From an uncultured Selenomonadaceae bacterium (lineage in GTDB: Bacteria; Bacillota; Negativicutes; Selenomonadales; Selenomonadaceae), in assembly GCA_905236785.1 (NCBI GenBank), contig CAJOQC010000044.1, positions 1 through 9,491 on the forward strand: a DNA stretch of 9,491 bases, written 5' to 3'. Below the pieces are notes generated by a model. The model saw only the letters and a program-made list of their open reading frames with translations. It was not told where the DNA came from and searched no databases. The position numbers and the translations under genes are program-made. Below are positions 1 through 6,724 of the stretch, piece by piece (the first letter of the stretch is position 1; each line of letters begins with the position of its first letter).

Positions 1-17
1 AGAGGAGGGCTGATTTA

Positions 18-66
18 AGCCTCCCTCTTGGAGGGAGGTGGCAGCCCGCAGGGCTGACGGAGGGAG
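18..66. repeat. Palindromic GAGGGAGG repeat element
   Basis: Two adjacent perfect stems are visible. CCTCCCTC (20-27) pairs with GAGGGAGG (31-38) over a TTG loop, and CAGCCC (42-47) pairs with GGGCTG (51-56) over a GCA loop. A second copy of GGAGGGAG (59-66) could replace 30-37 as partner of CTCCCTC (21-27), closing both stems into a cruciform or cloverleaf. From memory, very similar palindromes are dispersed in many gut Firmicutes genomes as short non-coding repeats; I could not verify copy number here. No coding role is apparent. Confidence 0.6.
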
Positions 67-81
67 TTTTTAGAGGTTGCC

Positions 82-146
82 TATACTCGGAATATGCTCG
101 CGAGCGATGAGAGTTACCAAAACGTGAATACTTGACCGCGAGTATA
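82..146. repeat. Imperfect inverted repeat with central palindrome
   Basis: TATACTCG (82-89) is the exact reverse complement of CGAGTATA (139-146). The 49-bp interval between them holds a perfect 10-bp palindrome, GCTCGCGAGC (96-105). The structure abuts the GAGGGAGG repeat on its left, so it may be part of the same mobile or remnant element. It lies well upstream of the clpB promoter and has no credible open reading frame. Its function is unknown. Confidence 0.4.
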
Positions 147-180
147 AATAAGTTACATTTCACGGCAGAATTTTACCATA

Positions 181-220
181 TAAAAAAAGGCTCGGCAATA
201 TTCAAACTGTTTCTTGCCGA
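181..220 (-). terminator. Possible minus-strand intrinsic terminator
   Basis: TCGGCAA (192-198) and TTGCCGA (214-220) form a 7-bp stem with a 15-nt loop. Read on the minus strand, the stem is followed by GCC and then a run of seven T (complement of 182-188), which is the layout of a Rho-independent terminator. No minus-strand gene is seen to its right, so if functional it would stop antisense transcription from the clpB region. The large loop and short stem make it weak. Confidence 0.3.
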
Positions 221-228
221 CAAAAGCA

Positions 229-238
229 AAAATATTTT
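229..238. repeat. AAAATATTTT palindrome, copy 1 of 5
   Basis: This 10-bp AT palindrome sits two bases upstream of the clpB -35 box, where it could act as an UP element for the RNA polymerase alpha subunit. The identical 10-mer recurs at 3811-3820, 6412-6421, 7378-7387 and 9011-9020. A longer variant, AAAATATATTTT, lies at 3107-3118. Copies occur in both coding and non-coding DNA and in two different reading frames. Confidence 0.5.
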
Positions 239-239
239 C

Positions 240-254
240 TTTGACTTTTTGACT
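240..254 (-). promoter_or_regulatory. Tandem CtsR-like heptamers over the clpB -35
   Basis: The minus strand reads AGTCAAA, one A, then AGTCAAA again. Each heptamer matches the RGTCAAA half-site of the CtsR heat-shock repressor, and the pair covers the clpB -35 box, where a repressor would be expected to bind. The canonical CtsR operator has a 3-bp spacer (10-bp period), whereas here the spacer is 1 bp (8-bp period). Binding by CtsR is therefore doubtful; a simple A-rich coincidence or a different repressor is possible. Confidence 0.25.
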
Positions 255-268
255 TTTTGCGTTATAAT
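241..268 (+). promoter_or_regulatory. Sigma-A-type promoter of clpB
   Basis: TTGACT (241-246) and a perfect TATAAT (263-268) are separated by 16 bp, a strong housekeeping promoter layout. Transcription should start near 275, giving a leader of about 85 nt before the clpB ATG. A second TTGACT (249-254) is only 8 bp from the -10 and cannot serve as the -35. A 15-bp hyphenated dyad, AGGGAAA-T-TTTCCCT (280-294), begins a few bases downstream of the predicted start. Confidence 0.8.
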
Positions 269-289
269 GGACTTGCGACAGGGAAATTT

Positions 290-353
290 TCCCTTTTGTT
301 TGCAAAACAAAATTTGATAATTGCAGATTGATATAAAAATCAAACGGGAGGAA
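290..353 (+). promoter_or_regulatory. Candidate SD-sequestering leader of clpB
   Basis: In the predicted clpB leader, CCUUUUGUUUG (292-302) can pair with CAAACGGGAGG (341-351) in 11 consecutive base pairs, three of them G-U wobbles. U290-A353 extends this after a single C291-A352 mismatch. The four U (294-297) lie opposite GGGA of the Shine-Dalgarno sequence (346-352), an arrangement like fourU RNA thermometers. Competing foldings exist: TTTTGTTT (294-301) with AAACAAAA (305-312), and TTTGAT (313-318) with ATCAAA (339-344). Temperature control is inference. Confidence 0.3.
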
Positions 354-359
354 CAGGCC

Positions 360-2936
360 ATGAAAGAGGACAAATATACAAGCGGTACACTTTCGATATT
401 GCAAGCGGCGCAACAAACTGCCGCTCTTAAATATCATCAAGAATTTACATCGGAACACGTCCTAAAAGCCTTAACAGTGCAAGCGGAGGGGTTGTTGGCA
501 AAAATTTTCGCCGACTGCGGCGCAGATACAAAACGAATTGACAACAAAGCTGACGCGCTTTTGGCTAAAATCCCCGCCGTAAAGGGGCAGGAACGCTTGA
601 CCATGGGAATGGACATGGTGCGCGTCCTTGCCAAAGCGGAAGAGCTTGCCAAGCAAATGCGGGACGATTATATAAGCACAGAGCATCTTCTTTTGGCCTT
701 GTCGGCAGACGGCAAAGAAAACGTAAAGGCGCTTTTGCATGAGGAAGGCTTGACGGAAAGCAAAATAGCGGCGGCGATAAAAAAGAACCGCCCTCAAAAC
801 GTAACCACCGCCAACCCGGAGGAAAATTTTGCGGCACTTGCCAAATACGGCCGCGACCTCACGGCGGCAGCGCGGGAAGGAAAACTTGACCCGGTAATAG
901 GCCGCGAAGAAGAAATTCGCCGTACCGTCGAAATTTTGTCCCGCCGCACGAAAAACAACCCGGTGCTTATCGGCGAACCGGGCGTCGGCAAAACGGCAAT
1001 AGCCGAAGGCTTGGCGCGGCGCATTGTGGCGGGGGACGTGCCGGAGTCCCTAAAGAACAAAACTCTTTACAGCCTTGATATGGGTTCGTTGGTGGCGGGC
1101 GCAAAATATCGCGGCGAATTTGAGGAACGATTAAAGGCAGTGTTGTCGGAAATCGCCAAATCCGAAGGACAAATCCTTCTTTTCATCGACGAAGTGCATA
1201 CCGTGGTGGGCGCAGGAGCGGCAGAAGGAGCAATGGATGCCGGCAACATACTAAAGCCCCTTTTGGCTCGCGGCGAACTTCGTTGCATCGGCGCAACAAC
1301 CCTAAACGAATATCGCAAATACATTGAAAAGGACAGTGCCCTTGAGCGGCGTTTTCAGCCGGTAATGGTGGGCGAACCCACGGTGGAGGACACAATCAGT
1401 ATTTTACGCGGGCTTAAGGAACGTTACGAAGTGCATCATGGCGTTCGTATTCGCGATGCCGCTCTTGTGTCGGCGGCGGTGTTGTCCGACCGTTATATTG
1501 CCGACAGATTTTTGCCCGATAAGGCCATTGACTTGGTGGACGAGGCGGCGGCGCGGCTTCGCACGGAGATTGAATCAAGCCCCGCGCCCATTGACGAAGT
1601 GCGCCGCAGGATAATGCAAATCACCATTGAGGAGCAAGCCTTGCAAAAGGAAACCGACGACTCTGCCAAGGAAAAATTGGCGGGTCTTGCCGCCGAAAAG
1701 AAGGAACTTGCCGCCAAAGAAAAAATTTTGCAGGAAAAGTGGGACGCGGAAAAGGCATCCATTGAGCAAGTACGCAGGATAAAAAAAGAGATCGACGCAG
1801 TGAACGGCTTAATGGAAACCGCCGAACGAAATTACGACCTTAATAAACTTTCGGAACTTAAATACGGCCGTTTGCCCGCCCTGCAAAAAGAATTAAAAGC
1901 CGAAGAGGAACGCATCGCCAACCGCGCCGACGGGGAACAACTGCTGAAAGAAGAAGTGGGCGAAGAGGACATAGCCCGTGTTGTGAGCCGTTGGACGGGC
2001 ATACCCACGGCGAAGATTAACATGGGCGAGCGAGAAAAACTTCTAAACCTTGAAGGCGTGCTTCATGAGCGGGTAGTGGGGCAGGACGAAGCCGTAAACG
2101 CCGTAAGCGAAGCAATTTTGCGGGCAAGGGCGGGGTTAAAAGACCCCAACCGCCCGATAGGTTCCTTCATTTTCTTGGGGCCTACCGGCGTTGGCAAAAC
2201 AGAACTTGCCAAGACTTTGGCGGAAGCATTGTTCGACGATGAAAAGAGCATGATTCGCATTGACATGAGCGAATACATGGAAAAACATTCCGTGGCGCGG
2301 CTTATCGGCGCGCCTCCGGGGTATGTGGGCTACGAAGAAGGCGGGCAACTGACGGAGGCTGTTCGTCGCCGCCCCTACAGCGTCATTTTGTTGGACGAAA
2401 TCGAAAAGGCGCATAGGGATGTATTTAACGTGCTGTTGCAAATCTTGGACGACGGCCGCCTCACCGACGGCAAAGGCCGGGTAGTGAACTTTAAGAACAC
2501 GGTCATTATCATGACCAGCAATCTTGGTTCACATGAAATTTTAAGCAAAAACTTTGACGAGGCGCAAGCCGCCGTAAAGGATATGCTTAAAGAATATTTC
2601 CGCCCGGAATTTCTAAACCGCGTGGACGACATTGTGGTGTTTAAGGCGTTAAGCGAAGAGCAGGTAAAACGCATCGCAGAAATTTTGCTGAACAACTTAA
2701 AGAATCGTTTGGAAAAACAAATAAAAATCACCCTTACATGGAGCGACGATGTTCTTGGCAAATTGGCCGCCCAAGGTTTTGACCCGGACTTTGGGGCGCG
2801 TCCTTTGCGGCGGCTATTGAGCCACACGGTAGAAACCGTGTTAAGCCGCGAGATAATAAAAGGCGCGGTGAAGGAAGGCGACAGGGTGAAACTGGGCGTT
2901 AAAGGCAACGAGTTTGTTTTTGCGACGGAAAACTGA
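360..2936 (+). CDS. clpB: ATP-dependent disaggregase ClpB
   Basis: This 858-aa protein is a complete ClpB-type Hsp100 chaperone. It is a hexameric cytoplasmic AAA+ unfoldase that extracts proteins from aggregates together with DnaK. Domains run in order: a Clp N-domain (about 1-145); a first ATPase with Walker A GEPGVGKT (205-212) and Walker B with D277-E278; a coiled-coil middle domain (about 400-530), which separates ClpB from ClpA and holds the SELKYGRLP segment; and a second ATPase with GPTGVGKT (607-614) and D679-E680. Length matches the family (E. coli 857 aa). The ATG at 360 is preferred because GGGAGGA (346-352) sits 7 nt upstream. An in-frame TTG at 321 would add 13 residues and lacks a good ribosome binding site. 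The gene is monocistronic between its own promoter and terminator. No CIRCE element is visible. Confidence 0.97.
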   Translation: MKEDKYTSGTLSILQAAQQTAALKYHQEFTSEHVLKALTVQAEGLLAKIFADCGADTKRIDNKADALLAKIPAVKGQERLTMGMDMVRVLAKAEELAKQMRDDYISTEHLLLALSADGKENVKALLHEEGLTESKIAAAIKKNRPQNVTTANPEENFAALAKYGRDLTAAAREGKLDPVIGREEEIRRTVEILSRRTKNNPVLIGEPGVGKTAIAEGLARRIVAGDVPESLKNKTLYSLDMGSLVAGAKYRGEFEERLKAVLSEIAKSEGQILLFIDEVHTVVGAGAAEGAMDAGNILKPLLARGELRCIGATTLNEYRKYIEKDSALERRFQPVMVGEPTVEDTISILRGLKERYEVHHGVRIRDAALVSAAVLSDRYIADRFLPDKAIDLVDEAAARLRTEIESSPAPIDEVRRRIMQITIEEQALQKETDDSAKEKLAGLAAEKKELAAKEKILQEKWDAEKASIEQVRRIKKEIDAVNGLMETAERNYDLNKLSELKYGRLPALQKELKAEEERIANRADGEQLLKEEVGEEDIARVVSRWTGIPTAKINMGEREKLLNLEGVLHERVVGQDEAVNAVSEAILRARAGLKDPNRPIGSFIFLGPTGVGKTELAKTLAEALFDDEKSMIRIDMSEYMEKHSVARLIGAPPGYVGYEEGGQLTEAVRRRPYSVILLDEIEKAHRDVFNVLLQILDDGRLTDGKGRVVNFKNTVIIMTSNLGSHEILSKNFDEAQAAVKDMLKEYFRPEFLNRVDDIVVFKALSEEQVKRIAEILLNNLKNRLEKQIKITLTWSDDVLGKLAAQGFDPDFGARPLRRLLSHTVETVLSREIIKGAVKEGDRVKLGVKGNEFVFATEN

Positions 2937-2955
2937 GTTGTTTTGGCAATTTCAC

Positions 2956-2990
2956 AAAAAATAACCTCCTTAACAGGGGGTTATTTTTTT
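2956..2990 (+). terminator. Intrinsic terminator after clpB
   Basis: AATAACCTCC (2960-2969) pairs with GGGGGTTATT (2976-2985), one pair being a G-T wobble, over the loop TTAACA, and the stem is followed by a run of T. The A-rich left flank extends the pairing through the T tract. It begins about 20 bp after the clpB stop and separates clpB from the next promoter. Confidence 0.85.
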
Positions 2991-3009
2991 AATAATCTCT
3001 CGGTGTCAT

Positions 3010-3038
3010 TTGCTATCGCAGTTTATTTGTGTTAAAAT
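3010..3038 (+). promoter_or_regulatory. Promoter of the envelope/sigma operon
   Basis: TTGCTA (3010-3015) and TAAAAT (3033-3038) are spaced by 17 bp, and TGT (3030-3032) just before the -10 gives an extended -10 (TGn). The predicted transcription start near 3045 lies upstream of the best start codon of the first gene. This also argues against the longer reading frame that would begin inside the promoter at 3010. No other clear promoter is seen before 7357, so it probably serves all seven genes. Confidence 0.55.
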
Positions 3039-3072
3039 CGGCAATAGAATTTGTCGAAAAGGGCGGCCTGTT

Positions 3073-3546
3073 GTGAGAAAAAACGATATGCATGATAAAC
3101 TTCAGCAAAATATATTTTCACGTCGCGCCTTTACCTTTTTGACATCGACGGTATTTCTGTTTTTTTTCGTGGTTGTTGTCCGCCCCTTTTGCTTAGACTA
3201 TGTGGACGAACTTTGGCGCGAGAGCAAAAAAGACCCGGTGTACGGATTGCCCTTTGCCGTTGAAGCTCCGCCTGCCGGGGAAGGTTGGTTTTTGCGGCGC
3301 AGTCAGCTTCGTTATCTCCTCATCGAAGAAATTCGCCTTGGGGCAATGCGGGATTTAATTAACCATGACAACGACAAAGCCATGCGCGAATACTTCGATA
3401 TGCTTGAAGAATTTAACGCCTCGGCGCAAAACTGCTTTTGCGAAAAAACCGACTATCGGGCGGCAAAGACCGACGTTGAACCATTTCGCGAAAAGATTGA
3501 AGCCTTCGCCGCCATGGAAGTTGAAGCAAGCGGCTGGGACAGGTGA
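3073..3546 (+). CDS. Unknown single-pass membrane protein
   Basis: I do not recognise this 157-aa protein. It has a basic N-terminal stretch, one strongly hydrophobic segment at about residues 19-36 (FTFLTSTVFLFFFVVVV) and a soluble part of about 120 residues. That part is rich in charged, probably helical sequence and has a CFC pair near the middle. The segment could be a signal anchor, placing the C-terminal part outside the membrane. The GTG at 3073 is chosen because AAGGGCGG (3059-3066) lies 6 nt upstream; the ATG at 3088 (152 aa) is an alternative with a poorer ribosome binding site. A TTG at 3010 is rejected because it falls in the promoter. It is the first gene of the operon, 51 nt before the next. 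Its reading frame is certain enough; its role is not. Confidence 0.7.
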   Translation: MRKNDMHDKLQQNIFSRRAFTFLTSTVFLFFFVVVVRPFCLDYVDELWRESKKDPVYGLPFAVEAPPAGEGWFLRRSQLRYLLIEEIRLGAMRDLINHDNDKAMREYFDMLEEFNASAQNCFCEKTDYRAAKTDVEPFREKIEAFAAMEVEASGWDR

Positions 3547-3597
3547 AGAAAAAGAGAAAGCGTTGTTACAGCAAACAAAGAAAACGGAGGCGATATT

Positions 3598-3798
3598 TTG
3601 GCGGGGAAGATTTTTAAGGCCGTGCATCCCTTCGATTGGCTTATAGCAGTTGCGGCGGTATGGTTGTTAAAAACCGTGGATTTTGACAACTTGAGCGCGG
3701 TGAACATCATCTACTTGGTGACTTTTGCAATATGGGCGGTTTTGTTCGCTCTGCGGATAGTGATTGTTGTGAAAAACGACGACAACGCGAAAGGTTGA
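3598..3798 (+). CDS. Small two-helix membrane protein
   Basis: This is a 66-aa hydrophobic protein with a short membrane segment at about residues 12-24 and a longer one at about 36-58. A short loop (KTVDFDN) joins them, and the tail is charged and lysine-bearing. The TTG start is supported by GGAGG (3586-3590) 7 nt upstream; no ATG is available near the N-terminus. It sits 51 nt after the unknown membrane protein, and its stop is only 6 nt before the start of the lipoprotein gene, so it is co-transcribed. I do not recognise a family. Its size and topology suggest a membrane adaptor or structural partner, but that is speculation. Confidence 0.7.
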   Translation: MAGKIFKAVHPFDWLIAVAAVWLLKTVDFDNLSAVNIIYLVTFAIWAVLFALRIVIVVKNDDNAKG

Positions 3799-3804
3799 GT
3801 GTTT

Positions 3805-4773
3805 GTGAAAAAAATATTTTTAGCGTTCCTTATGCTGTCAATGTTTACGCTGACGGGTTGCGGCGCGGCGCAAAAAAACGCCGACAACGCGACACCAACG
3901 GGAAACCCTGCCGGGATTTCGACTGAAACTCCCGCGCAAGGCACGCTTACCGTAAAAGTCCTTGACGTGGGGCAGGGGGATGCGATTTTGATTAAGACCG
4001 CCGAAGAAACCGTTCTTATAGACGCAAGCGACATTGACGAGCGGGACAAGTTGCGGCGGGAATTAGAAAAAGCCGGAGTTTCCGTCATTGACAAAGTAAT
4101 TTTGACGCACCCCCACGCCGACCATATCGGCGGCATGGATTTACTGCTAAAAAACTACGACGTGAAGGCCGTTTACGACAACGACATAATGCGCGACCAG
4201 CCGATTTATCTTTCGTATTTGCGCGAGCTGAAAAAGAGGAATTTGACGCGGCAGACCCTTAAAGCCGGCGACACTTTGTCCTTTGGCGGCGGCGCGACAT
4301 TCAGCGTCATAAGCCCCGACGAAAAATCGGTAAGCGCGTGGAACAACGAATTTCAGACTTACTTAAAAAACAAAAAAACCGACAAAAGCACGCCAAAACC
4401 AAAACATAATTTCAATATGGAGTCCATTGTGGGGCTACTTACCTTCGGCGACTTTACCATGCTTTTGATGGGAGATGCCGAAAAGGAAATCGAGATTGGC
4501 CTGGTGAAAAAATACGGCGACAAGTTGCGGTCAAATATCTTAAAATCGCCCCACCACGGCAGTAAAACGTCGTCGTCACCGGAGTTTTTGGACAAGGTAG
4601 CCCCCGAAGCGGCGGTTATTTCCTTGGGCGCAGGCAACGATTACGGACACCCCCACGCCGTGACGCTTAAAAAATACGATTCGCGGGGCATAAAAACCTA
4701 TCGAACGGACACCGACGGAACGGTGACCATAATTAGCGACGGCAAAACTTACGAAATAGCCGCCGAAAAGTGA
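3805..4773 (+). CDS. ComEC-like metallo-beta-lactamase-fold lipoprotein
   Basis: This 322-aa protein resembles the C-terminal metallo-beta-lactamase domain of ComEC/Rec2, but without the ComEC membrane channel. It starts with a lipoprotein signal (KK, hydrophobic core, lipobox LTGC with Cys19), followed by a polar linker to about residue 47. The domain opens with the typical DVGQGD (54-59). The metal site is present: H102, H104, D106, H107 in HPHADH, D224 in MGDAE, and H250-H251 in SPHHGS. It is thus probably an active metal-dependent hydrolase anchored outside the cytoplasmic membrane; members of this branch are often suspected nucleases or phosphodiesterases, but the substrate is unknown. 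The GTG at 3805 gives the classic lipoprotein N-terminus; a GTG at 3799 would add two residues. The following DUF3006-like gene is a common neighbour. Confidence 0.88.
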   Translation: MKKIFLAFLMLSMFTLTGCGAAQKNADNATPTGNPAGISTETPAQGTLTVKVLDVGQGDAILIKTAEETVLIDASDIDERDKLRRELEKAGVSVIDKVILTHPHADHIGGMDLLLKNYDVKAVYDNDIMRDQPIYLSYLRELKKRNLTRQTLKAGDTLSFGGGATFSVISPDEKSVSAWNNEFQTYLKNKKTDKSTPKPKHNFNMESIVGLLTFGDFTMLLMGDAEKEIEIGLVKKYGDKLRSNILKSPHHGSKTSSSPEFLDKVAPEAAVISLGAGNDYGHPHAVTLKKYDSRGIKTYRTDTDGTVTIISDGKTYEIAAEK

Positions 4774-4785
4774 GGAACCGATAAA

Positions 4786-5001
4786 ATGATTAAAGGATAC
4801 ATAGATCGTATTGAAGAAGACAAAGCGGTTATACTTTTGGGAGATGATTATCAAAAACTAAACTTTCCTATGGAATATTTGCCCAAGGATTTGGGCGAAG
4901 GCGACTATATCGCGATTGACATAAAAAGGGACGAAGCGGCGGAAAGCGACGCTGCCGACGAGCTTTTGTCCCTTTGGCAAAGTACGAAAGGTAATGATTG
5001 A
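4786..5001 (+). CDS. DUF3006-like small protein
   Basis: This is a 71-aa soluble protein beginning MIKGYIDRIEEDKAVILLGDD, with a PMEYLP segment and an acidic helical tail. The pattern (an IDRIE...AVILL strand pair, then a P-x-x-x-LP turn and a GD strand) matches DUF3006, a family of about 70 residues often encoded beside ComEC-like metallo-hydrolases, as here. The molecular role is not established. The ribosome binding site TGAGGA overlaps the stop of the upstream gene, and the gap is only 12 nt. Its stop overlaps the TTG start of the amidase by 4 bp, which suggests translational coupling. No signal peptide is seen, so it is probably cytoplasmic although its neighbour is exported. Confidence 0.8.
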   Translation: MIKGYIDRIEEDKAVILLGDDYQKLNFPMEYLPKDLGEGDYIAIDIKRDEAAESDAADELLSLWQSTKGND

Positions 5002-6080
5002 AATTGACTTCGGTTTACATTGTTAAAGAAAATGTTTGGCGACATGTTTTTGCTGTCTTGTCGATTTTTTTGATGATGTTTCTGTTTTTGCCCCAATGCT
5101 CGGCAAAGACAGACAATAAAATCGAGTATGTCCGCACCGAAACCGTCAACGAGGCGGGGCGCGACGTTTTGCGCATCGAACTTGGCATGGAGAGTGACAA
5201 AGTTAAATATACCGTATCGACAAAGCCGTATCTTAAAAAACAGGTTATAGTAAACCTAAGCGGAACACGCTTGGGCAAAGTTAAAGAACAAATTAACCCC
5301 AAAAGCCCTTTGGTAAAAATGATTCACTTTGAAGAACCGTCGAACCAAAGGAGCGTAGTCACCGTTGACATGACGGGGCAGGTGCTAAGGAGCAGTTACA
5401 AAGTTTACACGCTTCCCGCCGACGCGAAAAACAAAAAGCCCTGCCGCGTCATAATCGACATTAAACAACCGCGAGCGGGAGGCGACGAGGGAACGGTTGA
5501 TGCCAAAGGGCGCACGGTGATTATCGACCCCGGCCATGGCGGCAGCGACACGGGAGCCATAGGCGCGTCGGGCAGTACGGAAAAATCCGTTTGCCTTGCC
5601 GTGTCCAAAAAAGTTAAGGCATCTTTGGCGAAAAACTACGGCATAAAAGCCGTGATGACCCGCGAAAACGACCGCGACGTGCATAGCCCCGACGCGACGG
5701 CAAGCCAAGAATTGCAAGCGCGGGTAAATGTGCAACTTAGAAATCCTTCGGCGGCGGCCTTTGTGAGCATCCATTGCAACGCTTTCACCAACCCGTCAAC
5801 CTACGGCACGGAAACATATTATTTCGGCAGCAGCGGCGACGGGGCGCGTTTGGCCGGCAACATTCAACGCGAAATGCTAAACCTTGGCGGATTGGCCGAC
5901 CGCGGCGTGAAAACGGCGAATTTTTACGTCTTAAAGCATACTACCGTTCCTTCGTCTTTGGTTGAGTTGGCTTTTATCACCAACCCCCACGAAGAGGCAA
6001 TGTTAAACGACGACTATTTTCAATCGCGGTTGGCGGATGCTATCGCCAAGGCGATAAGTAAATTTTTGACGGGGAGGTAA
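4998..6080 (+). CDS. AMIN-domain N-acetylmuramoyl-L-alanine amidase
   Basis: This is a 360-aa exported zinc amidase that cleaves the bond between N-acetylmuramic acid and L-alanine in peptidoglycan, acting in cell separation or wall remodelling. A signal peptide covers residues 1-36, with probable cleavage after CSA. An AMIN-type targeting domain follows (about 41-155), then a linker and an Amidase_3 domain (about 171-358). The zinc and catalytic residues are present: H180 in DPGHGG, E195, H259 in SIHCN and E323 in VELAF. The TTG start is supported by AAAGG (4987-4991) 6 nt upstream and by the 4-bp overlap with the previous gene. The gene lies in the middle of the operon. Sporulation amidases (CwlD-like) share the catalytic domain, but the AMIN domain points to an AmiC-like vegetative role. 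Confidence 0.93.
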   Translation: MKLTSVYIVKENVWRHVFAVLSIFLMMFLFLPQCSAKTDNKIEYVRTETVNEAGRDVLRIELGMESDKVKYTVSTKPYLKKQVIVNLSGTRLGKVKEQINPKSPLVKMIHFEEPSNQRSVVTVDMTGQVLRSSYKVYTLPADAKNKKPCRVIIDIKQPRAGGDEGTVDAKGRTVIIDPGHGGSDTGAIGASGSTEKSVCLAVSKKVKASLAKNYGIKAVMTRENDRDVHSPDATASQELQARVNVQLRNPSAAAFVSIHCNAFTNPSTYGTETYYFGSSGDGARLAGNIQREMLNLGGLADRGVKTANFYVLKHTTVPSSLVELAFITNPHEEAMLNDDYFQSRLADAIAKAISKFLTGR

Positions 6081-6086
6081 CAGGCA

Positions 6087-6689
6087 ATGAGGATAATTGC
6101 GCCTGTAAAATATATTTGTTCGGTTATGGGGGTTTTTGCCCTTCTGCTTATGAGCGGTTGCGACGGACAACAGCCCAACGCATCCCCCGACAAAAAGCCC
6201 CCCGTTGTTCAGCAAAAGCCGGACGACAACAAGGATAAGCCGGATACAACGGCTGGCAAGAACACGCAAGAGAAAAAAGAATACAATTTAACCCTTTATT
6301 ACCCCAACGATGACGGCACTAAATTGATTGCCGTCACCAAGAAAACAATATCCAACGAAAAGGACAAATACCGCGCAGCAGTGGAGGCGTTAATGACCGG
6401 GGGCGACAACAAAAATATTTTCCCGATTATCCCCCGTCAAGCCAAACTCAACAGCGCAGTCTTCAACAACGGCGTTGTCACGTTGGATTTTTCCGCCGAC
6501 CTCAAAAAACATTTTGTAGGCGGCTCAACTGGCGAAGAAATGTTAATCGGCTCTATCGTCAACACACTCACGGAATTTAAGGAAGTAAAGGCGGTGGAGT
6601 TCCTGCTTGACGGCAAAAAAATCGAAAGTTTGGCAGGGCACAGCGATTTGACAAAGCCCGTGGAGAGAATGGAAAACCTGTTAAAATAA
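6087..6689 (+). CDS. GerMN-domain lipoprotein
   Basis: This 200-aa protein has a lipoprotein signal ending in LLMSGC (Cys25). A polar, lysine-, proline- and aspartate-rich linker follows (26-65), and a C-terminal domain of about 125 residues starts at YNLTLYYPNDDGTKL. That strand plus the AVEALMTGG, FNNGVVTLDFS and SIVNTLTEF segments fit the GerMN (sporulation/spore germination) domain, which is found widely in envelope lipoproteins outside spore formers as well. The ribosome binding site GGGGAGG is embedded in the stop region of the amidase gene, 6 nt upstream. Being encoded directly after an amidase suggests a shared wall-associated role, perhaps as a scaffold or regulator; this is inference, since GerMN has no known catalytic activity. 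Confidence 0.85.
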   Translation: MRIIAPVKYICSVMGVFALLLMSGCDGQQPNASPDKKPPVVQQKPDDNKDKPDTTAGKNTQEKKEYNLTLYYPNDDGTKLIAVTKKTISNEKDKYRAAVEALMTGGDNKNIFPIIPRQAKLNSAVFNNGVVTLDFSADLKKHFVGGSTGEEMLIGSIVNTLTEFKEVKAVEFLLDGKKIESLAGHSDLTKPVERMENLLK

Positions 6690-6724
6690 AACGGACGCGA
6701 CGACAGAAGGGAGGCGAGGGGCTT

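Noticed and set aside
3..109. Open frame at the left edge as the end of an upstream gene
   Set aside because: It reads straight through the palindromic repeat, and the translated residues look like repeat DNA rather than protein.
132..159. Second promoter TTGACC-16-TACATT upstream of clpB
   Set aside because: The -10 is poor, it lies inside the inverted repeat, and a much better promoter is at 241-268.
321..359. TTG at 321 as a longer clpB start
   Set aside because: The 13 extra residues do not resemble the ClpB N-terminus, and the ribosome binding site GGGAGGA fits the ATG at 360.
241..359. CIRCE/HrcA operator at clpB
   Set aside because: No TTAGCACTC-N9-GAGTGCTAA-like repeat is present in the promoter or leader.
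132..458. Short frames on both strands before clpB
   Set aside because: They cross the clpB promoter and leader and lack ribosome binding sites and family resemblance.
2375..2908. 177-codon minus-strand open frame inside clpB
   Set aside because: It is antisense to highly conserved clpB sequence, serine/arginine rich as expected from the complement, and has no recognisable domain.
3010..3072. TTG at 3010 as the start of the first operon gene
   Set aside because: It coincides with the -35 box of a good extended -10 promoter and lies upstream of the predicted transcription start.
3365..3646. 93-codon + frame bridging the first two operon genes
   Set aside because: It is out of frame with two better supported genes and its composition (basic, Pro/Thr rich) is that of a shadow frame.
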